From the NCBI RefSeq assembly GCF_020982545.1, contig NZ_JAJKLK010000030.1:248001-312000 (forward strand): a stretch of 64,000 nt of DNA, in the 5' to 3' direction. The position numbers and the translations under genes were made by a program. Each line of letters starts with the position of its first letter. The first letter of the stretch is position 1. The notes under the pieces were generated by a model. The model did no database searches. It was not told the origin of the DNA and worked only from the letters and a program-made list of their open reading frames with translations. Positions 8,266 to 16,613 of this stretch are shown piece after piece. Source of the stretch: Streptomyces sp. MNU76 (GTDB lineage Bacteria > Actinomycetota > Actinomycetes > Streptomycetales > Streptomycetaceae).

Positions 8266-8279
8266 CTACAGTGCTGTAG
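8266..8279 (+). promoter_or_regulatory. BlaI/MecI-type operator ahead of the terZ-like gene
   Basis: Third perfect copy of CTACAGTGCTGTAG, in context TTCTACAGTGCTGTAGATT, 69 bases upstream of the GTG start at 8349. The spacing matches that at terB (61) and terD (67), supporting one repressor geometry. Confidence 0.75.
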
Positions 8280-8450
8280 ATTCGTGTGTGCTGCCCCAAT
8301 ACACCGCTGGGGCAGCGCACTTCGGACCCCGAGCACCAGGAGGAACCGGTGGGAATCACGCTGACCAAGGGCCAGCAGATCAGCCTGGAGAAGAGCGGCG
8401 GTCAACCGCTCAGCGTCGTACGGATGGGACTGGGCTGGCAGGCCGCCCCC

Positions 8451-8710
8451 GTTATGTTTTCCGCGGTCCTGCAAGAGGGCCGCTGGCCTCCGGGCCCGGC
8501 ATGACTGTGTCCCCCTGTCGAAGTCGATGACCTGGGGGGTGGTGTCACCGGGCCCGGGAGGTGCCGTCGGAGACGCTGATGAGAGGTCCGGCCGCCACCC
8601 GGTCCGGCGCAATGCCGGACAGCTCGCGGATGGCAGGTCTGCATAACGTGGATGCGCGAGTACGACACCACTGCCGAGGCCGGCACCGCCAACACCCTTG
8701 GAAGGGCGCG
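8451..8710. ncRNA. Candidate bridge-RNA region of the IS110 element
   Basis: IS110-group elements encode a structured bridge RNA in the non-coding end upstream of the recombinase, with loops that pair to the target and to the donor ends. This 260-base stretch has no convincing gene and contains compact dyads, for example GTCCGGC-GCAAT-GCCGGAC at 8602-8620 and a GGGCCC-centred palindrome near 8550. A G6 run near 8534 could pair with the C run at the insertion site. The placement rests on family knowledge; the fold and guides were not computed. Confidence 0.4.
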
Positions 8711-9928
8711 ATGTTCGACACTGAAGACGTGGGCGTGTTCCTCGGCCTGGACGTCGGCAAGAGCGCCCATCACGGCCACGGACTCACCCCGGCCGGCAAG
8801 AAGGTCTTCGACAAGCAGCTGCCCAACGGCGAGCCGAAGCTGCGGGCCGTGTTCGATAAGCTGGCCGCGAAGTTCGGCACCGTCCTGGTGATCGTGGACC
8901 AGCCCGCCTCGATCGGCGCTCTGCCCCTGACCGTCGCCCGCGATGCGGGCTGCCAGGTCGCCTACCTGCCCGGACTCGCGATGCGCCGGATCGCCGACCT
9001 CTACCCGGGCGAGGCCAAGACCGACGCGAAGGACGCCGCGGTCATCGCCGACGCCGCCCGGACGATGCCCCACACCCTGCGCTCCCTGGAACTGACCGAC
9101 GAGATCACCGCCGAGCTCACTGTCCTGGTCGGCTTCGACCAGGACCTCGCCGCCGAGGCCACCCGCACCTCCAACCGGATACGCGGCCTGCTCACCCAGT
9201 TCCACCCCAGCCTGGAACGCGTCCTGGGCCCCCGCCTGGACCACCAGGCCGCCACCTGGCTGCTGGAGCGTCACGGCTCCCCGGCCGCCCTGCGCAAAGC
9301 CGGCCGCCGCAGACTCGTCGAACTGATCCGGCCCAAGGCCCCACGCATGGCCCAGCGGCTGATCGACGATGTCTTCGAGGCGTTGGACGAGCAGACCGTC
9401 GTGGTCCCGGGGACCGGCACCCTCGACATCGTCATCCCCACCCTGGCCGCCTCCCTGGCCACCGTCCACACCCAGCGCCGGGCCCTGGAAGCCCAGATCA
9501 ACACCCTGCTGGAGGCCCACCCTCTTTCCCCGGTCCTGACGTCGATGCCCGGCGTCGGCATCAGGACCGCCGCCGTCCTGCTGGTCACCGTCGGCGACGG
9601 CGCCGGCTTCCCGAGCGCCGCCCACCTGGCCTCCTACGCCGGACTCGCCCCGACGACGAAGTCGTCGGGGACCTCGATCCACGGCGAACACGCGCCCCGA
9701 GGCGGAAACCGGCAGCTCAAACGCGCCATGTTCCTCTCCGCCTTCGCCTGCATGAACGCAGACCCGGCCTCCCGCACCTACTACGACCGCCAGCGGGCCC
9801 GCGGCAAAACCCACACCCAGGCCCTCCTCCGCTTGGCCCGTCAACGCATCAGCGTCCTGTTCGCCATGCTCCGCGACGGCACCTTCTACGAACCCCGCGT
9901 CCCCAAGGACGTCGAACTCGCCGCATAA
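8711..9928 (+). CDS. IS110-family DEDD transposase (recombinase)
   Basis: 405 residues. The N-terminal RuvC-like DEDD domain starts VGVFLGLDVGKSAHHGHG, with YPGEAKTDAKDAAVIADAAR (about 97-116). The C-terminal transposase_20 domain includes LTSMPGVGIRTAAVLLVTVG and ASYAGLAPTTKSSG, and the catalytic-Ser region is near GGNRQLKRAMFLSAF. These enzymes act with an element-encoded RNA to recombine a circular intermediate into the target. The start at 8711 is chosen because GGAAGGG lies 5 bases upstream; the frame is open back to 8561 but that part lies in the presumed RNA region. The gene looks intact. Confidence 0.9.
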   Translation: MFDTEDVGVFLGLDVGKSAHHGHGLTPAGKKVFDKQLPNGEPKLRAVFDKLAAKFGTVLVIVDQPASIGALPLTVARDAGCQVAYLPGLAMRRIADLYPGEAKTDAKDAAVIADAARTMPHTLRSLELTDEITAELTVLVGFDQDLAAEATRTSNRIRGLLTQFHPSLERVLGPRLDHQAATWLLERHGSPAALRKAGRRRLVELIRPKAPRMAQRLIDDVFEALDEQTVVVPGTGTLDIVIPTLAASLATVHTQRRALEAQINTLLEAHPLSPVLTSMPGVGIRTAAVLLVTVGDGAGFPSAAHLASYAGLAPTTKSSGTSIHGEHAPRGGNRQLKRAMFLSAFACMNADPASRTYYDRQRARGKTHTQALLRLARQRISVLFAMLRDGTFYEPRVPKDVELAA

Positions 9929-10515
9929 CCCCACCAAGTCAAACCACCCCAAACCAAACCTGGGCGCCTTGACGAAGGACATAGAGGCACCCCCCCCCGC
10001 AAAGGCTTCCTCGCCAAGCTGACCGCACGCGAGATCGACCTCGACGCCTCCGCGGTCCTCTTCGCCGGCAAAGAGCCGGTCGACGTCGTCTTCTTCCAGC
10101 ACCTGGTCAGCGACGACGGCTCGGTCCGCCACACCGGCGACAACCTCGTCGGCGGCGCCGGCCAGGGCGGCGATGACGAATCGATCCTCGTCGACCTGCT
10201 GCGCCTGCCCGCCCACGTCGACCAGATCGTCTTCACCGTCAACTCCTTCACCGGCCAGACCTTCGCCGAGGTGCAGAACGCCTTCTGCCGCCTCATCGAC
10301 GAGAACACCGGCCAGGAACTGGCCCGCTACACGCTCTCCGGCGGCGGCTCCTACACCGCCCAGATCATGGCCAAGGTCCACCGCTCCAGCGGCGGATGGC
10401 ACATGTCCGCCATCGGGGAACCGGCCGCCGGCCGCACCTTCCAGGACCTGATGCCCACCATCGCCAGCCACCTCTAGCCACCCTGCCGCCCGCCACCGGG
10501 GAGAAGACGAACACC

Positions 10516-10785
10516 ATGTTCGGCATCAGTGAAATCGCCATCATCCTCATCATCGTCATATTGATCTTCGGTGCCAAGAAGCTCCCCGAACTCGCCCGCT
10601 CCATGGGCAAGTCGGCCCGCATCCTCAAAAGCGAGGCCAAAGCGATGAAGTCCGACCAGACGCCGCCCACCACAGCGGAGGCGTCCCCGAACGAGGCCAC
10701 AGCCCCGCGCACCATCCGGGCCACACCCGGTGACACCGCCGGCCGTCCCGCGGATCAGCCGGGCAACGACACACCGCGGACCTGA
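10516..10785 (+). CDS. TatA/TatE-like twin-arginine translocase subunit
   Basis: 89 residues with the TatA plan: an N-terminal membrane helix (about residues 5-20), then the FG hinge and amphipathic helix (FGAKKLPELARSMGKSAR), then an unstructured acidic/Pro tail. TatA forms the membrane channel of the Tat pathway with TatC. No TatB or TatC is here, so this is an orphan paralogue in the Ter/BlaI-type transcript. It may serve envelope stress rather than bulk export, which is inference. The ATG at 10516 follows GGGGAGAAGACGAACACC. It lies 38 bases after the broken terZ-like gene. Confidence 0.8.
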   Translation: MFGISEIAIILIIVILIFGAKKLPELARSMGKSARILKSEAKAMKSDQTPPTTAEASPNEATAPRTIRATPGDTAGRPADQPGNDTPRT

Positions 10786-10869
10786 CCAGCCCACAACTCC
10801 AGCATGTCCCTCCCTGTACAGACCCGCCGGACCGCCACCATCCGCCGAATCGGAACGCAGCGTCACGTC

Positions 10870-11136
10870 ATGGGCATCATCAGCTGGATCATCCTCGGAC
10901 TCCTGGCCGGAGCCATCGCCAAGATCCTCCTGCCCGGACGCGACCCGGGCGGCCTCATCGGCACCACCCTCATCGGCATCGCCGGCGCCTTCACCGGCGG
11001 CTGGCTCTCCGCCAAATTCCTCGACCGGCCCATACAGAACCAGTTCTTCGACCTCACCACCTGGGGCGCAGCCATCGGCGGCTCCCTGGTCCTGCTGATC
11101 GCCTACCGCCTCCTCTTCGGCAATTCCCGCGACTGA
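10870..11136 (+). CDS. GlsB/YeaQ/YmgE-family small membrane protein (second copy)
   Basis: 88 residues with three membrane segments. The N-terminus is family-typical (MGIISWIILGLLAGAIAKIL), followed by LPGRDPGGLIGTTLIGIAGA and a C-terminal helix around VLLIAYRLLFG. This is a closer match to the family than the copy at 2498. Membrane stress protein, function undefined. It closes the presumed transcript started at the 8266 operator. The upstream 84 bases hold no other gene. Confidence 0.8.
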   Translation: MGIISWIILGLLAGAIAKILLPGRDPGGLIGTTLIGIAGAFTGGWLSAKFLDRPIQNQFFDLTTWGAAIGGSLVLLIAYRLLFGNSRD

Positions 11137-11882
11137 CGGCTGGCCAGGGTCACGGGCCGGCGAAGCGGTCCGACTCGGCGTACCCGACAGCGGGGTCTTC
11201 CCCTAAGAGCGCGGCATAGCCCACCCCACGGCCACTCCCCACTCACCCGCTGCCCACCGAGGTCGGCTCGCTCACCCGGCCGGGCCGGAGCCCGGGGTCA
11301 GGGTCGGGCTGTTCGAGTTCAGCCTCGGACAGCTCGAGATCGTCCGTGGGGGAATAGCTGGTCATGGCGCTCTGGCGCATCACCGCTTCGATCCGGCGTC
11401 ACTCGGCGTGCTCGACCTCCGCCGACCGCAGGCATTGCTCGGCCCGGTAGTTGTCCAGCTCCCGCCCGGCGAGGTTGCGCTCCTTCTCCTGGCTTTCCTC
11501 AGCGGCGGCACGCGGTGCCGATGTGTACGGTGTGCTCGCCGTCGGGTATCTCGCCCTCGGTGCTGTACAGCGCGAGGTTCTCCAACACCACTGAAGTTGA
11601 TGGTCATGATCTCCGCGAACGGCCGCAGACCGAGTGGCCTTGTTCACGAGCGCCCGCCTCGGCATCTGTAGCCGGTACCGGCGGTCAGCACCAGCACGGC
11701 CAGCAGGCTGCGTTCAACGGACGCCACCCCGCCGCATGCCGTACTCACTGCCCGGAAGGCGGGATGGGCGCGGACTGTGTCCAGGGGGTCCGTCGGTCTG
11801 GCGGATATAACTCATGGATCGGCTGTGCACTCGGGTGACGATGGTGCCCGAAACCGTGTCCCTCATGGGCGGACGTCCGGGG
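11137..11882. other. 746-base stretch with one decayed gene
   Basis: No intact gene is supported. The middle (11280-11620) reads as a broken leftward gene, described separately. The right 250 bases before the CBS gene show no recognisable coding content or strong dyad. Confidence 0.5.
11280..11620 (-). pseudogene. Decayed gene of unknown function
   Basis: On the minus strand, protein-like segments occur in more than one frame: ENLALYSTEGEIPDGEHTVH, then AAEESQEKERNLAGRELDNY and RAEQCLRSAEVEHAE, an in-frame stop, then RRIEAVMRQSAMTSYSP and an acidic tail. The Glu-rich composition and continued sense after the stop suggest a decayed, partly helical protein. I do not recognise the family. Confidence 0.35.
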
Positions 11883-12908
11883 TCACGCGGTGGCCGCGGC
11901 TGCCGGTCCGACCAGCTCGGACAGAACGTCCTCCATCGTGACGAAGCCGATCACCTTGCCGCCCTCGCCGAGGACGGCGGCGAGGTGGCTGCCGTCGGCC
12001 CGCAGCGCGGTGAGGGTGTCGTCCAGCGGGGTGTCGATGCGAACCTGGGTGACCCGGTGCAGTGCGGCGCGCGGGAAGGGCCGGTCGCGGTCGGTGAGGC
12101 CGAGGGTGTCCTTGATGTGCAGGTACCCCAGGAGGGCACCGTCCTGGCCCGTCACAGGGAAGCGGGAGTAACCCGCCTCCGCGGCCACCCGCTCCAGCCG
12201 CGCCGGGGTGATGGTGTGCTCGACGGTGCGCATCCGCTGAGCCGGGACGAGGATCTCGCCCACCGGCCGGGTGCCCAGCTCCAGCGCGTCGCGCAGCCGC
12301 TCGCCGTCGGCGGGAGAGAGCAGGCCGGCCTCGCTGGAGTCGACGACCATGCGAGCCAGCTGGTCGTCGGTGAAGACCGCTTCGACCTCGTCCTTCGGCT
12401 CGACGCCCAGCAGCTTCAGCAGGGCGTTGGCGAAGGCGTTGATGCCGAAGATGACCGGCTTGAGGGCCCGAGTGAGAGCGACCAGGGGCGGGCCGAGGAA
12501 CAGGGCGGTGTGGACCGGGGCGGCCAGGGCGATGTTCTTGGGGACCATTTCCCCGACCAGCATGTGCAGGTACGTCGCCAGGCTGAGCGCGATGGCGAAC
12601 GCGATCGGGTGCACCAGGCCGTGCGGTATGTGGGCCGCCTCGAAGCCGGGCTCCAGCAGGTGCGCTATGGCCGGTTCGGCGACCGCGCCCAGCACCAGCG
12701 AGGACGCGGTGATGCCGAGCTGGGCGGTCGCCATCAGCGCCGAGAGGTGTTCCATACCCCACAGGGTCATCCGGGCCCGCTTGTGGCCCGCACGGGCACG
12801 GGGCTCGATCTGGCTGCGGCGCACCGAGATCAGGGCGAACTCGGCGCCGACGAAGAAGGCGTTGACCAGCACCATCAGGGCGCCGACGGCGAGCTGGAGG
12901 GCGGTCAT
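11883..12908 (-). CDS. CorC/HlyC-type CBS-domain membrane protein (DUF21), short form
   Basis: 341 residues. The DUF21 (CNNM) membrane domain has about four hydrophobic segments (residues 1-180) including MVLVNAFFVGAEFALISVRR and VGEMVPKNIALA. A CBS pair follows (about 200-330) with ILVPAQRMRTVEHTITPARL and VIGFVTMEDVLSELVG. It ends after the second CBS domain and lacks the C-terminal transporter-associated domain of its partner. Homologues are implicated in magnesium or cobalt efflux and homeostasis. Its ATG overlaps the stop of the next gene upstream by 4 bases, so the two are translationally coupled. Confidence 0.85.
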   Translation of the reverse strand: MTALQLAVGALMVLVNAFFVGAEFALISVRRSQIEPRARAGHKRARMTLWGMEHLSALMATAQLGITASSLVLGAVAEPAIAHLLEPGFEAAHIPHGLVHPIAFAIALSLATYLHMLVGEMVPKNIALAAPVHTALFLGPPLVALTRALKPVIFGINAFANALLKLLGVEPKDEVEAVFTDDQLARMVVDSSEAGLLSPADGERLRDALELGTRPVGEILVPAQRMRTVEHTITPARLERVAAEAGYSRFPVTGQDGALLGYLHIKDTLGLTDRDRPFPRAALHRVTQVRIDTPLDDTLTALRADGSHLAAVLGEGGKVIGFVTMEDVLSELVGPAAAATA

Positions 12909-14239
12909 CGGGACTCCTCCTCCGCCTGGGCCGGAACGCGGACCGGTTCGGTGATGCGGACCCGGTCGGCGATGTGGTGCTCGACCGCGAGGACGTCCAG
13001 CCGCCAGCCGTCGAGATGGAGGGCATCACCCTTGGCGGGGATGCGGGCGAGGCGGGTGGCGATCAGCCCGGCCACTGTCTCGTACGGGCCCTCGGGTGCG
13101 GTGAGTCCTACGCCGGCGAGCTGGTCGAGGCGTACGCTGCCGTCCGAATCCCAGACCGCACGGCCGTCCCCGGTGGCGGGTGCGGGCACCAGGTCGGGTG
13201 TCTCAAGGGGGTCGTGCTCGTCGCGGACCTCACCCACGACCTCCTCGACGATGTCCTCCACCGTCGCCACGCCCGACGTACCGCCGTACTCGTCGATGAC
13301 CACGGCCATGGTGCGGGTCACCCGGAGTCGCTCCAGCAGCCGGTCGGCGGTGAGGCTGTCGGGCACCAGCAGTGGCTCGGTGGACAGCTCCGTGACCGGC
13401 GTGACGGCGCGCCGGTCCGGTTCCAGGGCGAGGACGTCGCGGATGTGGACGGTGCCGACGACCTCGTCCAGGCTGTCGCGGTAGACCGGGAAGCGGGACA
13501 GGCCGGTGGCGTGGGTGAGGTTGGCGGCGTCGGCGGCCGTCGCGTGCACTTCCAGGGCCTTGACGTCGACGCGCGGGGTCATCACGTTCTCCGCGGTCAG
13601 CTCGCTCAGGTGGAGCGTGCGGACGAACAGTTCGGCGGAGTCCGCCTCCAGCGCCCCCTCGGCGGCCGAATGCCGGGCGAGCGCGACCAGTTCCTCGGGC
13701 CCGCGGGTGGAGGCCAGCTCCTCGGTGGGCTCCAGACCGAGGCGGCGCACAAAACGGTTCGCGGTGCTGTTCAGGTGCCGGATGAACGGGCCGAAGGCGG
13801 CCGTGAAGCCGCGCTGCGGTCCGGCGACGCCCTTGGCGACCGCCAACGGCCGGGAGATCGCCCAGTTCTTGGGCACCAACTCGCCCACCACCATGAGCAC
13901 CACGGTGGACACGGCCACACCCAGCAACGTGGCCACCGACGAGGCGGCACCGCCCAGGCCGACCGCCCGCAGTGGACCGCGCAGCAGCGCCGCGAGCGAC
14001 GGTTCGGCGAGCATGCCGATCACCAGCGAGGTGACGGTGATACCGAGCTGAGCACCGGAGAGCTGGAGGGTCAGACTGCGTACGGCCTTCAGCGCGCGCT
14101 CGGCGCCGCGCTCGCCCTCCTCGGCGGCGCGCTCCAGGTCACTGCGTTCGACCGTGGTCAGGGAGAACTCGGCGGCGACGAACAGCGCGCAGGCCAGGGT
14201 GAGCAGGAGGGCCAGCAGGAGCAGCAGGACCTCGGTCAT
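12905..14239 (-). CDS. CorC/HlyC-type CBS-domain membrane protein (DUF21), long form
   Basis: 444 residues. DUF21 membrane domain (about 1-200; FVAAEFSLTTVERSDLER, VGELVPKNWAISRPLAVA), CBS pair (about 215-340; MTPRVDVKALEV, VVIDEYGGTSGVATVEDIVE) and a C-terminal CorC_HlyC domain (about 355-430; VRLDQLAGVGLTAPEGPYET). This is the full family architecture, similar to MpfA/PaeA-type magnesium exporters. It is first in a two-gene operon with the short form, a common actinobacterial pairing that may form heterodimers. I looked for a magnesium riboswitch in the leader and did not see one. Confidence 0.85.
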   Translation of the reverse strand: MTEVLLLLLALLLTLACALFVAAEFSLTTVERSDLERAAEEGERGAERALKAVRSLTLQLSGAQLGITVTSLVIGMLAEPSLAALLRGPLRAVGLGGAASSVATLLGVAVSTVVLMVVGELVPKNWAISRPLAVAKGVAGPQRGFTAAFGPFIRHLNSTANRFVRRLGLEPTEELASTRGPEELVALARHSAAEGALEADSAELFVRTLHLSELTAENVMTPRVDVKALEVHATAADAANLTHATGLSRFPVYRDSLDEVVGTVHIRDVLALEPDRRAVTPVTELSTEPLLVPDSLTADRLLERLRVTRTMAVVIDEYGGTSGVATVEDIVEEVVGEVRDEHDPLETPDLVPAPATGDGRAVWDSDGSVRLDQLAGVGLTAPEGPYETVAGLIATRLARIPAKGDALHLDGWRLDVLAVEHHIADRVRITEPVRVPAQAEEESR

Positions 14240-14799
14240 CGCGCCACCCCCGCTCCCTCGTTCACGGGCACCGGACGCGGTACGGCTCGGGCAGTACTAG
14301 AGAAGGCTCACCCATCGGGGGAACGTCGCTCCTATGACGACAGTGGCTGGAAACAGACTTGCGTGCCTCTACACCCACGGTAAAGGACGCACAAGGAAAG
14401 TCACCTGCGGCCTTCCTTGACCCGCAGATCGAGACACCAAGCGGCACCGGGGAACGACAGGGAGCGACCGGCGTGCGAAGTCGGACGACTCAAGAGTCCG
14501 TTTTCGCCCTTTTCTGGCATGTCCGCCGGAGCGCGCCCCTCCGCGCCCCGGCCCGCCTTCCGGGCAACGCCAACACTGCCGGTGCGGCGCGACCGTCCAC
14601 CCAGGAGCTTGAGATTCCAGGCCGGGCGGCTGGAACAACGGACGACGACCGCAAGCCCTGAGAGTGGCCGACGACTGGTCGAACAGGGCGAATACGAGAG
14701 AGGACGTCTGCAGTTCCGCTGTGGAACGATCAGTGTCGGACGTCGTCCGCTGGCCGACATGGCGGCAAACGCCAGGCTCCCCGGCCACAGCGGCGATTG
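14240..14799. other. 560-base stretch without a supported gene
   Basis: Open frames here have Arg/Pro/Ser-rich translations with no family resemblance on either strand. The left 100 bases contain the leader of the CBS operon. Nothing else is seen. Confidence 0.4.
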
Positions 14800-15027
14800 G
14801 CGTCGGACGTGGTGCGGCGGCGGGTTCCGGATCGCCGTGTTCCCCGAACCATCGCGCGAGTCTGCCGCAGCGTTCGACGGCGCGCACTCGTCGCTCCGTT
14901 CCCTCCCGGCTCTGAAGGTGGTGTTCAGCAGTGGTTCATCACCGGTGCGGAGCATGGTGTCGGGGCCGGAAACGAGGGTGGTGCCGTTGGGAACGACGGG
15001 TGAGTACGGTCGGAGGGGCAGGCGGAG

Positions 15028-15036
15028 TTCGAAGAT
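15028..15036. repeat. 9-bp target-site duplication, left copy
   Basis: TTCGAAGAT, directly abutting the left terminal repeat of the ISKra4-type element; the identical right copy is at 17226-17234. Confidence 0.9.
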
Positions 15037-15065
15037 GGGTGCAGATCCAATGGGGGTGCTGTTGA

Positions 15066-16613
15066 TCAGGCGGTGGGTATGACCCGGTCGCGGTAGCGCG
15101 TCTGGTGGTTGCGGATGAACTCCTGCTGCTGGTGCCAGGCCCAGTAGGCGTCGAAGTCGCCGTTGGCACGGACGGCACGCAGCTTGAGCACGGCTTCAGC
15201 TCCGGACAGGCCCCAGCGGGCGCCGGTGATGTCCAGGCGGTCTTTGACCAGGTGCCGGCATGCTCCCTCGATGATTCCGGTGGCGATCGGCCAGCCGCGT
15301 TCAAGGGCGGTGTCGTAGCGCAGGTGCTCGGCCTTGCCGGTCAGGTAGTTCACGGCCTCGTCGATGCCCTTGCGCTGGGCGTCGCGCAGTCCGGCGGTGC
15401 GGGCGGCTTCCTCGAGTGCGGCGGCGGTCTGCTGCACGCCGCCGCCCAGCAGGACGCGGGCGTGACGGGCGACCCAGGTCTCGGCGGAGGCATCGCCGCT
15501 GCAGTGCAGGCACCAGGCTGCTCGCCACAGATATTCGAGCACGTGGATGAGGTCGACGATGATGTGGACGTCCACGCCGCGCTGTAGTGCTTCGGCTTTG
15601 ATGAGGTCGATCTGATGGCGGGCGCCGTCGACCAGGACGACCCAGCAACGGCGGTGTCCGGGGTCGCGGTGCTCCGCCTGATCGAACACGGCGGCCACCA
15701 CCTGCGCGGCGGTGTCGTTCACCGAGCCGCACAACCACTTCGACCGGGCCTTCGGCCCCTGGCAGCGCTCGGGCGCCGCGCCGTGGCCGGCGTCTTGCCG
15801 GTCGGGGTCGGCGATGATGTCGTCGGCTGTGCGCGGCGCGGGTTCGGCATCGTAGACGGCTCCCAGGGTGGCCATCCGTTTCCTGCCGTGTTTCTCCCCG
15901 GACGCCAGCCGGGTCTTCATCGCGTTGCCGCCCTTGGCCGCCGCGGCCTTCGCGGTGTCCTCGCGCAGCGCTTCGGGCCTTATCACCACGCCCTTGCCGT
16001 CGACCGACAAGATCAGTGGTGTGGTGTCGGTGCAGGGGGCGGGTACCAGGGCGTCGTAGAACGCGTCGATGTCCACCGCGGCGCTGACAGCGAGTTCCTG
16101 GACCTGCCGGTGCCCGATGCCGGAGCCGGTGTGGGCGTTGATCCGCTCGCAGGCGTCGGCGAAACTGCCGCGGGAGGACTCGATCGCGGCGAGCCGGGCC
16201 AGCCCGTGCGAGTGCATTCCGTCCGGAAGGTTCAGCACCGCGTCGGCCGGGTGCAGGTCCGCCACCCTGGTGCCGCGGTAGGCGATCCGGACCACGGTGA
16301 CCTTGCCGAACACCGTGGCCAGCCTCCGACGTCGGTCCCGCTCGATCCTCGAGCGCTCGACACCGGTGGCGTCCACGACCTCCTGCCGACGCACCTCCTC
16401 CCTGGCCCGCAGGGTCAGATGGTCCTGGAACAACTGCCGGGTGACCTCGCGCATCCGCGCTCCCAGCAGATCCTCCAACTGCGCATGCGTCATCACCGCC
16501 GCCTGAGGAGCCGCCAGCTCCGCACACGCCGCGGTGAACAGACCCGCCGAGGCGGCGAAGGCGTCCTCACACTCCGCGAGCGCACCCCGGGCCGGCCCGA
16601 CCACGCTCACCAC
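15066..16613 (-). CDS. ISKra4-family transposase
   Basis: 515 residues, with the family's recognisable core: VNLPDGMHSHGLARLAAIE-like region at about 125-145, LILSVDGKGVVIRPEAL (about 200-216), CWVVLVDGARHQIDLIKAEA (about 325-344), VDLIHVLEYLWRAAWCLH (about 355-372) and GWPIATGIIEGACRHLVKDR (about 435-454). The acidic residues in VDGKG, VDGAR and IIEGA are plausible members of a DDE catalytic triad. It cuts and joins the element's ends. The start overlaps the accessory gene's stop by 7 bases, implying coupled translation. It looks full length. Confidence 0.85.
   Translation of the reverse strand: MVSVVGPARGALAECEDAFAASAGLFTAACAELAAPQAAVMTHAQLEDLLGARMREVTRQLFQDHLTLRAREEVRRQEVVDATGVERSRIERDRRRRLATVFGKVTVVRIAYRGTRVADLHPADAVLNLPDGMHSHGLARLAAIESSRGSFADACERINAHTGSGIGHRQVQELAVSAAVDIDAFYDALVPAPCTDTTPLILSVDGKGVVIRPEALREDTAKAAAAKGGNAMKTRLASGEKHGRKRMATLGAVYDAEPAPRTADDIIADPDRQDAGHGAAPERCQGPKARSKWLCGSVNDTAAQVVAAVFDQAEHRDPGHRRCWVVLVDGARHQIDLIKAEALQRGVDVHIIVDLIHVLEYLWRAAWCLHCSGDASAETWVARHARVLLGGGVQQTAAALEEAARTAGLRDAQRKGIDEAVNYLTGKAEHLRYDTALERGWPIATGIIEGACRHLVKDRLDITGARWGLSGAEAVLKLRAVRANGDFDAYWAWHQQQEFIRNHQTRYRDRVIPTA

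Larger units (their letters stand above)
8451..9990 (+). mobile_element. IS110-family insertion sequence
   Basis: About 1.54 kb inserted in the terZ-like gene. The boundaries are inferred from where the host frame stops (GCCGCCCCC at 8450) and restarts (CCCCGC at about 9995). The left end begins near GTTATGTTTTCCGCGG, and the right end is near CTTGACGAAGGACATAGAGG. There are no terminal inverted repeats and no clear duplication, as expected for IS110. It has a 260-base non-coding left end, one transposase gene and a short right end. Confidence 0.8.
8349..10477 (+). pseudogene. TerZ/TerD-family gene split by an IS110 element
   Basis: A GTG start behind AGGAGG opens a TerD-type protein whose first 34 codons end ...MGLGWQAAP at 8450. 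The frame resumes near 9995 as PRKGFLAKLTAREIDLDAS and runs to the stop at 10477 with VRHTGDNLVGG and a typical C-terminus. Joining the halves gives a full-length protein of about 195 residues, so the element removed little or nothing and the break is recent. Both joins fall in a C run, so the exact junction is ambiguous by a few bases. The intact gene would sit in the BlaI-type regulon with terD. The insertion may also reduce expression of the TatA-like and GlsB-like genes downstream. Confidence 0.85.

Noticed and set aside
8402..10471. 689-codon minus-strand open frame opposite the IS110 transposase
   Set aside because: Val/Gly/Asp-rich translation without family features, antisense to a clear transposase; a high-GC shadow.
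11814..13484. 556-codon plus-strand open frame opposite the CBS genes
   Set aside because: Low-complexity Gly/Asp/Arg/His translation, antisense to well-supported CorC/HlyC genes.
14240..14400. Possible magnesium or other riboswitch before the CBS pair
   Set aside because: The leader shows no recognisable conserved core or strong nested stems.
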